From Bacillota bacterium (GTDB lineage Bacteria > Bacillota > Clostridia > Peptostreptococcales > Anaerovoracaceae), in the NCBI GenBank assembly GCA_030536355.1, contig JAUNQD010000007.1, positions 1 through 64,000 on the forward strand: DNA of 64,000 bases, given 5' to 3'. Positions 51,992 through 60,906 of the stretch are shown piece by piece. Within the stretch, counting starts at the first letter, position 1, and each line of letters starts with the position of its first letter. The notes below the pieces were generated by a model. The model saw only the letters and a program-made list of their open reading frames with translations, did no database searches and was not told the DNA's origin. The position numbers and the translations under genes are program-made.

Positions 51992-53221
51992 TTACAGCTG
52001 ACCCAGCACTTTTCTCATTTCTCTCTTATAGTCTTCCACTCCCGGCTGATCGAACGGATCGACGCCCATCAGCATGCCGGTGATGGCACAAGTAGTCTGC
52101 AGGAAGTACAGCAGCTGGCCGTAATGGTAAGCATCCAGCTTAGGGATGTGGATCTCCAGAACCTGTATGCCTGCCTGTCTGTGAGCCGCAGTAACGCCCT
52201 GTACAGCAGCACGATTGAGATCCTCCAGCGTCTTTCCTGCCAGCGGTCCTGCCGGTATCATGATCTCTTCTTCATATTCATCAACTACGATGCCTGTCTC
52301 GAAGAAGATCTGATTTCCCTGCTGCAGGAACTGCCCCATGGAATGGAGGTCTGTCGAGAAATTCAGCGTGGCAGGGAACAATCCCTTACCGTCCTTACCT
52401 TCACTTTCTCCATAAAGCTGCTTCATCCATTCACCCAGGAATGTCAGTCTAGGATCATAAAACTCGATGGTTTCGATCATCTTGCCCTGCTCGATCATCA
52501 GCTGTCTTGCAATGGCATAATCAGTTGCTTCCTTATCCCATTCAGGTGAAACTGCTGCAGCCTTTTCTCCCTCGATGAGAGCTCTGATATCGATACCTGC
52601 TACTGCCATAGGGAAAAGTCCTGCAGGTGTCATTGCCGAGTATCTGCCGCCGATATCTCCCGGTATCTCGAATGAAACGTAGTCAGCTTCGTTGGTTTCC
52701 GCACGGAGCGTTCCGCTTTCTTTGTCTGTTATGGTGATGATCCTTCTTGCCGCAGCTTCCTTGCTGCCGTATTTTTTCTCCATTAGGTCCTTCAAGATGT
52801 CGAAGGCTGCTCTGATTTCCATGGTATTTCCTGATTTAGATACTACGCAAAGCACAGTTTCCTTCCTGCTCATTTCGTCCATCAATGCTCTGTGATACGG
52901 ACTGCAGAAGTTGATTCCCGCAAAACGCACATCTATGCCGTCTTCGGTCTTAGGAAGTGCCTCGGTAGCTGCCTTCGCGCTCATGTATGAGCCTCCGATA
53001 CCGATGACTACCATCAGTTCAGCTTCACTCTTAACTATATCTGCAACATTGAGGATATAATCCAGCTCTTCCTTGTCCTGATTGAGAGGTGCCTGCACCC
53101 AGCCTGTGAAATCCAGCTTACCGGACCAAAGCTTATCGAGAGCTGTATTTGCCTCCTGTTTTTTCTTGTCAATCTCTTCTCTGGTGATATCTGTGTTTTT
53201 AAGACTTACTTTGATATCCAT
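51992..53221 (-). CDS. pgi: Glucose-6-phosphate isomerase
   Basis: A 409-residue glycolytic isomerase. VVIGIGGSYMSAKAATEAL and VVSKSGNTMEIRAAFDIL are the two SIS-domain phosphate loops, and QGVTAAHRQAG contributes the C-terminal catalytic region. Slightly shorter than the 440-450 residues usual in Firmicutes. AAAGGGAAG precedes the ATG. Confidence 0.95.
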   Translation of the reverse strand: MDIKVSLKNTDITREEIDKKKQEANTALDKLWSGKLDFTGWVQAPLNQDKEELDYILNVADIVKSEAELMVVIGIGGSYMSAKAATEALPKTEDGIDVRFAGINFCSPYHRALMDEMSRKETVLCVVSKSGNTMEIRAAFDILKDLMEKKYGSKEAAARRIITITDKESGTLRAETNEADYVSFEIPGDIGGRYSAMTPAGLFPMAVAGIDIRALIEGEKAAAVSPEWDKEATDYAIARQLMIEQGKMIETIEFYDPRLTFLGEWMKQLYGESEGKDGKGLFPATLNFSTDLHSMGQFLQQGNQIFFETGIVVDEYEEEIMIPAGPLAGKTLEDLNRAAVQGVTAAHRQAGIQVLEIHIPKLDAYHYGQLLYFLQTTCAITGMLMGVDPFDQPGVEDYKREMRKVLGQL

Positions 53222-53275
53222 AACTTCCCTTTCTCTTTATATATGATTTTATAATTGACTGTTTATTACATATTT

Positions 53276-53304
53276 ATTTTATCGGTTTGCCCCGTATTCT
53301 TCAA
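53276..53304 (-). promoter_or_regulatory. Promoter of pgi
   Basis: TTGAAG, 17 bp, TAAAAT on the minus strand, about 55 bp before the ATG. Confidence 0.7.
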
Positions 53305-53352
53305 GAGGAAGATTACCTGCATATCCTAAATATACTTTCCCTCTTAATGTCG

Positions 53353-53382
53353 AAAAACATGGAGATTCCTCTCCATGTTTTT
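53353..53382. terminator. Orphan bidirectional terminator-like hairpin
   Basis: A 13-bp perfect stem (53353-53365 with 53370-53382) that starts with five A and ends with five T. No gene ends here on either strand; it lies between the pgi promoter and the secreted-protein promoter. Confidence 0.6.
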
Positions 53383-53441
53383 ACTTAATTTCTTTTATTG
53401 TCGCTTGAAACACCAAACTGCCCATCCTGGGGCCCTGAAAA

Positions 53442-53470
53442 TTGTTTTCATATCTTTATTCTCCTACAAT
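53442..53470 (+). promoter_or_regulatory. Promoter of the secreted-protein gene
   Basis: TTGTTT, 17 bp, TACAAT, about 65 bp before the ATG. A TTCGC-GAAA-GCGAA hairpin lies in the leader (about 53492-53505). Confidence 0.6.
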
Positions 53471-53534
53471 CCACTACACCACTCGCTTCAGTTCGCGAAA
53501 GCGAAGACGAAGCAAATGACGAAAGGAGAAAATT

Positions 53535-53990
53535 ATGAAAAAAAGATTAATGATTTTAGTTATGGCAGTAGCTTTAGTGCTGTCTTTGCCAATGGCGGTA
53601 TCAGCTGCAGAATTAGGAACTGCTACAGACCCGGTAGCAACGGCGGTAGGTGAAGCCGGTGATAATACTAGGTCGGTTGCAAGTAGCTCCATTGGTGCTA
53701 CTAGAAACAGTGCTACTAGCGGAACTGTTGAGGCGTATGCCCTTTTTAGTGGGACAGCATCTAAAGCCGTTTGTCAAATTTTCCTCCAAGAATCATATAA
53801 TGGGTCATGGCGCACTGCAACTGGTCTGACAACAACATCTTATTCCAAGACCGTCTATAATGCCAACTCTATTACTGCAGGGAAGACATTTACATTAAAA
53901 AGTGGCAAGGTGTATAGGGCAAAAATAGTATTTGCTGATACCATTGGTGGGACAACATATACTAAAACTAGATACACTGGCTCATTTTAA
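53535..53990 (+). CDS. Secreted protein of unknown function
   Basis: A 151-residue exported protein. A signal peptide (residues 1-25) ends at VSAAE. The mature part is Ser/Thr-rich and beta-stranded (SWRTATGLTTTSYSKTV, AGKTFTLKSGKVYRAKIVFAD), with one Cys, like small Clostridia secreted proteins of the DUF6147 type; that match is by impression only. AAAGGAG precedes the ATG. Its stop overlaps the stop of the convergent anti-sigma-like gene by 4 bp. AT-rich compared with the window. Confidence 0.8.
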   Translation: MKKRLMILVMAVALVLSLPMAVSAAELGTATDPVATAVGEAGDNTRSVASSSIGATRNSATSGTVEAYALFSGTASKAVCQIFLQESYNGSWRTATGLTTTSYSKTVYNANSITAGKTFTLKSGKVYRAKIVFADTIGGTTYTKTRYTGSF

Positions 53991-54703
53991 TAACCCAGAT
54001 TATTAATTATGTTTATTCTTTCTTCATCAGAAAGTGTCCCAATAATATAAATATTTATGCCATCTTTCGTTTGAAGGGTGGCAATTTCATTTTCTCCTTG
54101 TTGTATATACACTGTTCCTATTTTACTCTCAAAACTTCTTATTACTCCAGTGACATCCATTGAATTAAGTAACGTAGTGTGAAAAACTTCTTCAATCTCA
54201 ATTATGTTATTATCAAAATCAGCAAAAACAAATTGGCACGTTGTTGCACCAGTTTCTATTGTCTCTATTGTTAGCTTCTTAAATGTGAACTCATCCGGAA
54301 TATATTTGGGAATCAGTATTTCAGAATATATTTCTTTAACTGTTTTAACATATTCCCACTCTGTTGTACTCCACACATTATCCTCACCATCTGAACTTCC
54401 CCAACCTCCATCTTCGATAATAACACCGTCTTCTGTTATTATCTCTTCCTTTGGGTTTTTGTCTGCGTCTACGTCTGTAGTCAGGTTGGTGCATGCCAGT
54501 ATGCCTGCCAGGAGCACGACAACGAAGCCGGCTGCGATACCTGCTATACGTTTTCTACGGCAGCAACGTTCAGCCAGGGACTTATCCACCATGGCGCTGA
54601 ACTCCTCGTATGTCGGGATCTCAGGAGGGTTTTCTTCCAGTCGTTTCATCAATTCCGCATCGAATGCTTCTTTTAATGTGGATTTATTGTTGTTGTCTGT
54701 CAT
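53987..54703 (-). CDS. Single-helix membrane protein, probable anti-sigma partner
   Basis: A 238-residue protein: a cytosolic N-terminal region (about 1-50) with basic end RCCRRKR, one membrane helix (IAGIAAGFVVVLLAGILACT), then an acidic extracytoplasmic region and a C-terminal domain (about 120-238) with YVKTVKEIYSEILIPKYIPDEF, like DUF4367 domains found on sigma-linked membrane proteins. Its ATG overlaps the sigma-factor stop (ATGA). That layout is typical of sigma/anti-sigma pairs; binding is not shown. Confidence 0.78.
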   Translation of the reverse strand: MTDNNNKSTLKEAFDAELMKRLEENPPEIPTYEEFSAMVDKSLAERCCRRKRIAGIAAGFVVVLLAGILACTNLTTDVDADKNPKEEIITEDGVIIEDGGWGSSDGEDNVWSTTEWEYVKTVKEIYSEILIPKYIPDEFTFKKLTIETIETGATTCQFVFADFDNNIIEIEEVFHTTLLNSMDVTGVIRSFESKIGTVYIQQGENEIATLQTKDGINIYIIGTLSDEERINIINNLGY

Positions 54704-55269
54704 ATTATTCCCTCCTTCCTGAACAGTTTTTCTCCGCGGCGCTTCAGCTTCTTACATGTCCTGCTGTGTATGCTTCGCACCGTGTCGTAGTTTATATTAT
54801 ACTTCTCCGATATTTCAAGAAGCTTGTAGCCTTCCACGTTGTGGAGCTTGAATATCATATATTCCTTCTTATTGAGGCATGATGTCAGGTCCCATACCAT
54901 TTGGTTCTTGATGGCAGTCATCACGATTTCTTCAACTAGGGCATCTTCATCGGCGATGGTCTCATATACATCGATCTCTTCACCTGCTTCCATATCGGCA
55001 ATTATGGATATTTCCCTTTCCCACAGTTTGGTCTGAGCCTTGAAGTATGCGTTTGCCTCATTGTCGGCTATCTTCATCAGCCACGGCACCAGCTTATTGC
55101 TGTCACGAAGCTGATCCCTTTTGTTCACGGCTGTTATCGTGACTTGTGATGCCACATCGGGTGCATCGTCTATATCTACGCCTTTCGTTACCAAACGCTT
55201 GATTATGGTTTGATATTCGTCATAAATACGTCTCTTTAATAACTCTAAATGTTCACAGTCCTTATACAT
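54700..55269 (-). CDS. Sigma-70 family RNA polymerase sigma factor (ECF-like)
   Basis: A 189-residue protein. Residues about 20-100 correspond to sigma region 2 (WLMKIADNEANAYFKAQTKLWERE), and about 130-175 to region 4 (YKLLEISEKYNINYDTVRSIHSRTCKKLKRRG), joined by an acidic linker. Region 2 is divergent. Second gene of an HTH-sigma-membrane protein operon, 18 bp after the HTH gene. It probably directs transcription in response to an envelope signal. Confidence 0.85.
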   Translation of the reverse strand: MYKDCEHLELLKRRIYDEYQTIIKRLVTKGVDIDDAPDVASQVTITAVNKRDQLRDSNKLVPWLMKIADNEANAYFKAQTKLWEREISIIADMEAGEEIDVYETIADEDALVEEIVMTAIKNQMVWDLTSCLNKKEYMIFKLHNVEGYKLLEISEKYNINYDTVRSIHSRTCKKLKRRGEKLFRKEGII

Positions 55270-55287
55270 AATACATAACTATTTCGA

Positions 55288-55656
55288 TCAGTCTCTATCA
55301 ACTACACTTTCAACATAAATCCTGGCCATCTGCTCCATGCATCCCAGCTGCTTGACGGAGCATACGCTCAATGAGCTCAGTATGTTTTCACTGAGCATCT
55401 TTCTCTGGTCTTCCATGTCTGCATAGGCATCGTCTCCGTCCATCAGGAAATCGATGCTGACACCGAGAACTTGCTTGAGTCTGTATAAATTCTTAAGGGT
55501 CATGCCTTTTTCGCCGTATTCTATATTGGAAATGGTTTTAGCTGTTACGGACAATTTCTTAGCCAGCTCTTCTCTGCTCATCTTCAGCGATTCGCGTCTT
55601 GCTCTTATTCTGGCGCCCATTTCCTTCTTATCTAATTCTTTTAGTTCTCTTGCCAT
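55288..55656 (-). CDS. XRE-type helix-turn-helix regulator
   Basis: A 122-residue protein; an HTH (MGARIRARRESLKMSREELAKKLSVTAKTISNIEYG) occupies about 12-70, and the C-terminal helical part ends with IYVESVVDRD. GGGAGG precedes the ATG. First gene of the operon with the sigma factor, divergent from another HTH gene. Likely regulates its own operon. Confidence 0.9.
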   Translation of the reverse strand: MARELKELDKKEMGARIRARRESLKMSREELAKKLSVTAKTISNIEYGEKGMTLKNLYRLKQVLGVSIDFLMDGDDAYADMEDQRKMLSENILSSLSVCSVKQLGCMEQMARIYVESVVDRD

Positions 55657-55880
55657 GACGAACCTCCCTCTGTAAGTTATTTTCTTTATCCACTTACAGT
55701 GTAGGGATGGCAGGCCTCGGCGTTTTTAACTATAAGAGGGTTTAACAAGAACCTTTGGGTGTTAATAGGCCACGCCCTTTGCAGGATTGACTTTTTTGGC
55801 TTTTTTTCGACAAAAACCGCAACATTTTCACCTCCCGGATCATCTAATATGACAGAACGATAAATTTCAGGAGGTTAATT

Positions 55881-56327
55881 ATGTCCGTACGACTATACGA
55901 TCACCAATTAAAACGTGACCTTTATAGAAGAAACGTTACTTTTCACAAGAACGTGAAGTTCCTGCGTCTGGCCCATGGATACAGTCAGGAGGAAATGGCT
56001 AAGCAATTCCACCTGGCCAGATCCACATATAACGCGCTGGAGCGCGGCGGAAGCCCGCCTCACTTCGACCTGGCACTGGCCATCGCCGATTTTTATAACA
56101 TTAATCTGGATTATCTCATTTCTTATGATATAACAGAACAGCTGCTGGCCATGATAAGGCCGGAATGCGAGGACGTCAACGCCTTGATCTTCATCGAGAA
56201 ATGGCTGACGCTTTCTGTCTCCGGCAGAGAGCAGATGGCAGGAGATATCAGGTACTTATATGAGCAAGAAAAGAAATATAATAAATTCCCGTGGAAATAC
56301 GTAGATTCTATATTTGAAAGGAAATAG
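55881..56327 (+). CDS. XRE-type helix-turn-helix regulator
   Basis: A 148-residue protein with an HTH at about 20-80 (NVKFLRLAHGYSQEEMAKQFHLARSTYNALERG) and a helical C-terminal domain. AGGAGG precedes the ATG. The next gene encodes a paralogue with the same layout and starts 4 bp after its stop. Confidence 0.9.
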   Translation: MSVRLYDHQLKRDLYRRNVTFHKNVKFLRLAHGYSQEEMAKQFHLARSTYNALERGGSPPHFDLALAIADFYNINLDYLISYDITEQLLAMIRPECEDVNALIFIEKWLTLSVSGREQMAGDIRYLYEQEKKYNKFPWKYVDSIFERK

Positions 56328-56331
56328 ATAT

Positions 56332-56739
56332 ATGGCTATAGATTTGAATATACTTGGAAACAATATAAGAGCCCTCCGGAATTCCCGCAGGGCAAGTCAG
56401 GAAGAGGTAACGAATTTCATACATATTACCCGATCCACTTATTCATCTTTTGAGAATGGACAGAAGGTCCCCGATCTTCAGACTCTCGATGCTATATGTG
56501 CGCTTTATGATATAAGCTTCGACAGTCTTGTGAATTTTGATATTACTAAAGGTATCCTCAAAAGGATATACTTCGATAAATGTAATCAGGATGTGGCTGA
56601 TCTTCTCAACAAGTATCAGTCCCTGTCCTTGTCATCAAAATTCCTTGTCATGCAGAGAGTCGATATCCTGGTGGAACAGGAATACGCCCTCTATCCGTAT
56701 AAGCTTCGCCTTTGTAAAACCAGGAGGAAGCATAAATAG
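56332..56739 (+). CDS. XRE-type helix-turn-helix regulator (paralogue)
   Basis: A 135-residue protein paralogous to the upstream regulator: HTH at about 5-65 (LGNNIRALRNSRRASQEEVTNFIHITRSTYSSFENG), then a helical domain sharing the DITKxxL pattern with its neighbour. GAAAGGAAA precedes the ATG at 56332; an earlier ATG in the upstream gene is rejected. The tandem pair may form homo- or heterodimers. Confidence 0.88.
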   Translation: MAIDLNILGNNIRALRNSRRASQEEVTNFIHITRSTYSSFENGQKVPDLQTLDAICALYDISFDSLVNFDITKGILKRIYFDKCNQDVADLLNKYQSLSLSSKFLVMQRVDILVEQEYALYPYKLRLCKTRRKHK

Positions 56740-56745
56740 TGTACT

Positions 56746-57693
56746 TTACATAAATAGCATCATCAGCAGTTTTATCATTAGAGGCACTGTGACGATGGAT
56801 GCCACTGTGCTTAAAAACAACACTTTGCTGCCCGGACCCGGATCGTGACCTTCCTGTTCTGACAGCATCGGCACTGTCGCCGCTGTCGGGAAGCACGCAC
56901 CCAGCACTACGATGCACTTGATCATAGGTGATATCGGCAGGAAGTATACTGCGGCCAGCGTTATAAGCGGCATCAACAGCAGCTTCCCTATGCTTGTCTC
57001 TATCACGACTCTGCTCTTTAATATGTCCTTGAAGCTGTAGGCTGTCAGAGTTGAGCCGATGAAGATCATGGCCATCGGAGTAGAGATGTTTCCTATATAC
57101 ACCAGGTATTCGTCCACCGCTTCCGGGAGAAGGCCGCCCAGAAGGCTTAAGATGAATCCGATGATGAGGGCCAGTATATTAGGGTTGAGCAGGAACTTGA
57201 GGGTCGCCTTGAGGAATCTCTTAGGTGTGGCCTTTCTTGTTCCTGTTTCATTTCTTCTCAGAAGTTTGACGCAGTATGTGAATATGAAGAAATTCATGGC
57301 TGCGTTATGGGCCAGCATCAGGAGCATACCGAACTCTCCGAAAAACAGCAGAGCTACCGGAAATCCCATGAAGCCGTTGTTTGGCGTAGTCATGGCAAAT
57401 TCCAGGATGTGTGATTCGTCTTGAGGGAAATGGCGCAGCTTGGCATATCCGAAGGCTGTGGCGCCGTACAGATAAAAGAAGGCCAGGCTGAGGGCAAATG
57501 CCAGCAGGAAAGATACGATGATCTCACCGCTCATATCAATGCTTCCGATGTTATGTACTATAAGACAAGGGTATGCGAAATAAACGATAAGCTTATTGAT
57601 ACTGTTGTTCATCTTATCGTCTATGAAGTTTATTTTTCTCATGAACCATCCGGTGAACAGGATGGCAAACAGAACAAAATACTTACCAAACAT
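56746..57693 (-). CDS. AEC family (auxin efflux carrier-like) transporter
   Basis: A 315-residue membrane protein with ten predicted helices and a central loop (LLRRNETGTRKATPKRFLK) typical of AEC/MleP-type carriers of malate or other organic acids. There is no Shine-Dalgarno; the ATG is 4 bp after the DUF1846 stop, so translation is coupled. Substrate unknown. Confidence 0.85.
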   Translation of the reverse strand: MFGKYFVLFAILFTGWFMRKINFIDDKMNNSINKLIVYFAYPCLIVHNIGSIDMSGEIIVSFLLAFALSLAFFYLYGATAFGYAKLRHFPQDESHILEFAMTTPNNGFMGFPVALLFFGEFGMLLMLAHNAAMNFFIFTYCVKLLRRNETGTRKATPKRFLKATLKFLLNPNILALIIGFILSLLGGLLPEAVDEYLVYIGNISTPMAMIFIGSTLTAYSFKDILKSRVVIETSIGKLLLMPLITLAAVYFLPISPMIKCIVVLGACFPTAATVPMLSEQEGHDPGPGSKVLFLSTVASIVTVPLMIKLLMMLFM

Positions 57694-57696
57694 ATT

Positions 57697-59214
57697 TTAA
57701 CCATAATATAAGTTGTTTGTGATGTATTCAGGATCGGATGTGACGTCGATGCCGAGGGCCTTGAGCGTTGTTTCGTCCTTATCACTTAAGATTGCCGTAC
57801 AGTGCGCTTTGCATCCTCTAAGTTCAGGGAGCTTGGCCAGGACTGCTTCAGCAGACGGATTTGTTGTGGCTGAAACTGTCAGCGCTGTCAGGATCTCTTC
57901 CAGATTCAAACTTGTCTTGTCCGCCATAAGAACATCAGTCTTCAATTCCTGGATACCCTTCAGGATGTGCGGTGAGATGAGATGAAGGCTGTCCGCCATG
58001 CCGCAGAGATGCTTGATGGCATTGAGTACAGCTGCCGCTGCCGCAACCATCCTTCTGGAACTTCGGCCTGTGATGATGGTGCCATCGTGAAGTTCCAGCG
58101 CAACAACGACCACGTTGACGTATCTTTCGTTGCATTCCTTCTTCATTTCTGCATATTCTCTCGCCGCGTTGACTACAGTTCTGTCTTCAACGGTAAGTTC
58201 CAGGTCGTCCATCAAGAGCTTCACTCTCTCCATAACGGAACTGTCGATCTTACCCTTCTTGTAGTCGCACTGTGCGATGATGTATCTTCTGATTATTTCC
58301 TGGCAAGCGGCTTCTTTCACTGCTTCATCGTCAGTGATGCCGAATCCCACCATGTTGACTCCCATGTCTGTAGGAGATTTATATTCTGATTCTTCACCTG
58401 TGATCTTTTCGATGATACGCTTTACTACAGGGAAAACATCCAGGTCTCTGTTGTAGTTGACTGCCTTTTCACCGTAAGCTTCCAGATGGAACGAGTCGAT
58501 CATGTTGACATCCTTAAGGTCAGCTGTCGCCGCTTCGTAAGCCACGTTGACAGGGTGCTTGAGAGGTATGTTCCAGATAGGGAAAGTTTCGAACTTAGCA
58601 TAGCTCACTTTATTTCCGCGCTTGTTTTCATGGTACAGCTGTGAAAGGCATGTGGCCAGCTTGCCGCTGCCGCCTCCCGGACCTGTCACTACTGCCAAAG
58701 GCTTAGTAACTTCGATGTACGGGTTAGCACCGTATCCTTCGTCACTTACGATAGTCTCCACGTCTGTCGGATACCCCTTGGTGAATCTGTGCTTATATGT
58801 CTTGATGCCGCGGCGTTCAAGCTTGTTGATGAACTTGTCCACTGCAGGTGAGTTTTCTTCGTATCTTGTAACTACGACACTATTGATTTCAAGATCGTAT
58901 TTTCTGAACATATCGATAAGACGCAGCACTTCCAGATCGTATGTGATACCGAAATCCTGTCTTGTCTTATTTGTGGTGATGTCTCCTGAATATACGCAGA
59001 TGATGATCTCTGCCTGATCCTTCATTCTCTGAAGCAGCTTGATCTTAGCATTTTCATCAAATCCCGGCAGCACTCTCATGGCATGCTTGTCCTGTACCAG
59101 CTTACCGCCGAATTCCAGGTAAAGTCTGTTGCCTCCGCTGTTTTCTATCCTCTCAAGGATATGCTTAGTCTGCATTTCCATGTATTTTTCTGCACTGAAA
59201 CCTATTGCACTCAT
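57697..59214 (-). CDS. DUF1846 domain-containing protein
   Basis: A 505-residue protein of the DUF1846 family. [18 protein letters not shown] starts the family; [19 protein letters not shown] near residue 175 is a P-loop-like segment. Its function is not established; a nucleotide- or amino-acid-related enzyme role has been proposed for the fold. AGGAGAG precedes the ATG at 59214. Fourth gene of the hslO operon. Confidence 0.92.
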   Translation of the reverse strand: MSAIGFSAEKYMEMQTKHILERIENSGGNRLYLEFGGKLVQDKHAMRVLPGFDENAKIKLLQRMKDQAEIIICVYSGDITTNKTRQDFGITYDLEVLRLIDMFRKYDLEINSVVVTRYEENSPAVDKFINKLERRGIKTYKHRFTKGYPTDVETIVSDEGYGANPYIEVTKPLAVVTGPGGGSGKLATCLSQLYHENKRGNKVSYAKFETFPIWNIPLKHPVNVAYEAATADLKDVNMIDSFHLEAYGEKAVNYNRDLDVFPVVKRIIEKITGEESEYKSPTDMGVNMVGFGITDDEAVKEAACQEIIRRYIIAQCDYKKGKIDSSVMERVKLLMDDLELTVEDRTVVNAAREYAEMKKECNERYVNVVVVALELHDGTIITGRSSRRMVAAAAAVLNAIKHLCGMADSLHLISPHILKGIQELKTDVLMADKTSLNLEEILTALTVSATTNPSAEAVLAKLPELRGCKAHCTAILSDKDETTLKALGIDVTSDPEYITNNLYYG

Positions 59215-59250
59215 TTTTCTCTCCTCTACCAGAAGTTTTCTCAAAAGACT

Positions 59251-59343
59251 TTATATATACGCGATGGCCATGGTAAGAGTAGTTACTACCATTACCACTA
59301 CTATTGCTATAGTTACGATTTTTATTGTTTTTTTGCTCATCAT
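59251..59343 (-). CDS. 30-residue membrane protein (Prli42/DUF4044-like)
   Basis: A micro-protein: MMSKKTIKIVTIAIVVVMVV and a short hydrophobic end. One membrane helix. GGAGGAAC lies 9 nt before the ATG (59343), and it sits exactly between DUF1934 and DUF1846 genes in the operon. Length, basic start and helix match the Prli42/DUF4044 group of Firmicutes; Prli42 anchors the stressosome in Listeria. Role here unknown. Confidence 0.65.
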   Translation of the reverse strand: MMSKKTIKIVTIAIVVVMVVTTLTMAIAYI

Positions 59344-59359
59344 GGCTGTTGTTCCTCCA

Positions 59360-59785
59360 CTACATAAGTGTGATGTTCAGTTTGTTCCTACCTTCAAGCA
59401 GACCCTTCAGGCTGATGCTGTAATCGATGTCCACCTGGCCTTCTCCGTCAGGAGAAAGGGAATTTTCCAGCTTGTTTGTGAGAACTTCCATTTCAATGGC
59501 ACCAAACGGTGTTTCATAAAAACCCGAATATCTCTTGCCTTTTTCGAATCTTATCTCGTGTCCTATGGTACCGTCTTGTCCTATCCTTTTCATTTGGACT
59601 TGATCTCCCTTGAACTTGAGTCTTGTCTTGCAACCCGGTATCCCCGAAAGTTCAGTCTCTTCATAGATCAGATACATGGCCTCGCCCTTTTCATAAAGCT
59701 TGGCTTCGGTAACGAATTCCATCGTATCTTCTCCGGCCGCATCGCTAACCTGATGGCCTTTGATCTTGACCATTATTTCCTTCAT
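59360..59785 (-). CDS. DUF1934 family lipocalin-like protein
   Basis: A 141-residue beta-barrel-type protein of the DUF1934 (YwiB-like) family: VKIKGHQVSDAAGEDTMEF at the start, then YLIYEETELSGIPGCKTRLKF. Function unknown. Follows hslO by 13 bp. Confidence 0.9.
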   Translation of the reverse strand: MKEIMVKIKGHQVSDAAGEDTMEFVTEAKLYEKGEAMYLIYEETELSGIPGCKTRLKFKGDQVQMKRIGQDGTIGHEIRFEKGKRYSGFYETPFGAIEMEVLTNKLENSLSPDGEGQVDIDYSISLKGLLEGRNKLNITLM

Positions 59786-59798
59786 AATCTCTCTCCAA

Positions 59799-60713
59799 TC
59801 ACATGTTTTCCATCATTTCGACAAGCTCTTCCTTATCAAAATGATATTTGCTCAGACAGAACTGGCACTGGAGCTCAGCCTGCCCGTCTTCTTCGATTAT
59901 TTCTGTCATGTCTTTTCTGCCGATTGTCATAAGAGCATTTGTCATTCTCTCATGGCTGCAGTCGCATTCCCACTGGATATGTCTTTCTTCCAAAGGTCGC
60001 ACCTGATATTCTTCCGGCATATCTTTGAAGATTTCTTCCAGAAGCTTTCTTACAAGACCTTCTTCTGTGAGTCCTGCGGACTCTTCCTGCACCTTGCTGA
60101 TGAGGGTAGTCATCGGCGGAAGTTTATCCAGCATGGCTTCCAGTGCATCGATGGATCCTTCCTCTGCATCCGGCAGCATCTGGATGATCATGCCGCCTGC
60201 AGCTCCGATGCTGAGATCTTTTTCTATCTTGACGCCAAGGGCCACAGATGAGTTCTGCTGTTCTGAAATAAAGAAGTATGCAGTAAGGTCATCTGCGATC
60301 TCGCCGCTCACCAGTGCGATAGTTCCGATATATGGTTCCTTAAGTCCCAGGTCTTTGATAACTGTCAGCTCTCCTATGCCAAGGGATGCTCCTACGTCAA
60401 GCTTACCTTCTGCCTTGAGCGGAAGGTCCACATAAGGATTGGATATGTATCCTTTGACTTTACCATTTCCGTAAGCTGTTGCCAGGATCTGTCTTGCGGG
60501 ACCGTCGCCTTTGAAACTTACTGTCAGCTTATCTTTATCGTTTTTCATCATGATGCCCATAAGGCCTGCTGCTGTCAAGACTCTGCCAAGGCCTGCTCCT
60601 GCAAGAGGAGTAGTGTCGTGAAGCTCAGCTGCCCTTTGCACCATGTCAGTTGTTATAGTAATATATACTCTGTAAGAACCGCTTTTATCTATAGCGATAA
60701 GTGAATTACTCAT
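59799..60713 (-). CDS. hslO: Redox-regulated chaperone Hsp33
   Basis: A 304-residue chaperone that binds unfolded proteins when oxidised. The C-terminal redox switch has the zinc-binding cysteines CDC and CQFC (near 245-290). The N-terminal substrate domain contains YVTITTDMVQRAAELHDTTP-like residues with VALVSGEIADDLTAYF. First gene of a stress-related operon; a suitable partner for bcp-yaaA in protecting an anaerobe from oxidation. Confidence 0.95.
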   Translation of the reverse strand: MSNSLIAIDKSGSYRVYITITTDMVQRAAELHDTTPLAGAGLGRVLTAAGLMGIMMKNDKDKLTVSFKGDGPARQILATAYGNGKVKGYISNPYVDLPLKAEGKLDVGASLGIGELTVIKDLGLKEPYIGTIALVSGEIADDLTAYFFISEQQNSSVALGVKIEKDLSIGAAGGMIIQMLPDAEEGSIDALEAMLDKLPPMTTLISKVQEESAGLTEEGLVRKLLEEIFKDMPEEYQVRPLEERHIQWECDCSHERMTNALMTIGRKDMTEIIEEDGQAELQCQFCLSKYHFDKEELVEMMENM

Positions 60714-60906
60714 ATTGTGTATCCTTTTTTCTTTATTTTTTATCGATTATAATCATACATAGATGATTTTATCATATTATGAAGGAAATGTTTAATCTTT
60801 TCTTCAGATAATGACATATTTTCAACACCAAATCCACATATTGGATTTGTATATTACCATCAAGAGGGGTTATAACTAATATATCAAGAGTTTCGAGGTA
60901 ACGGAT

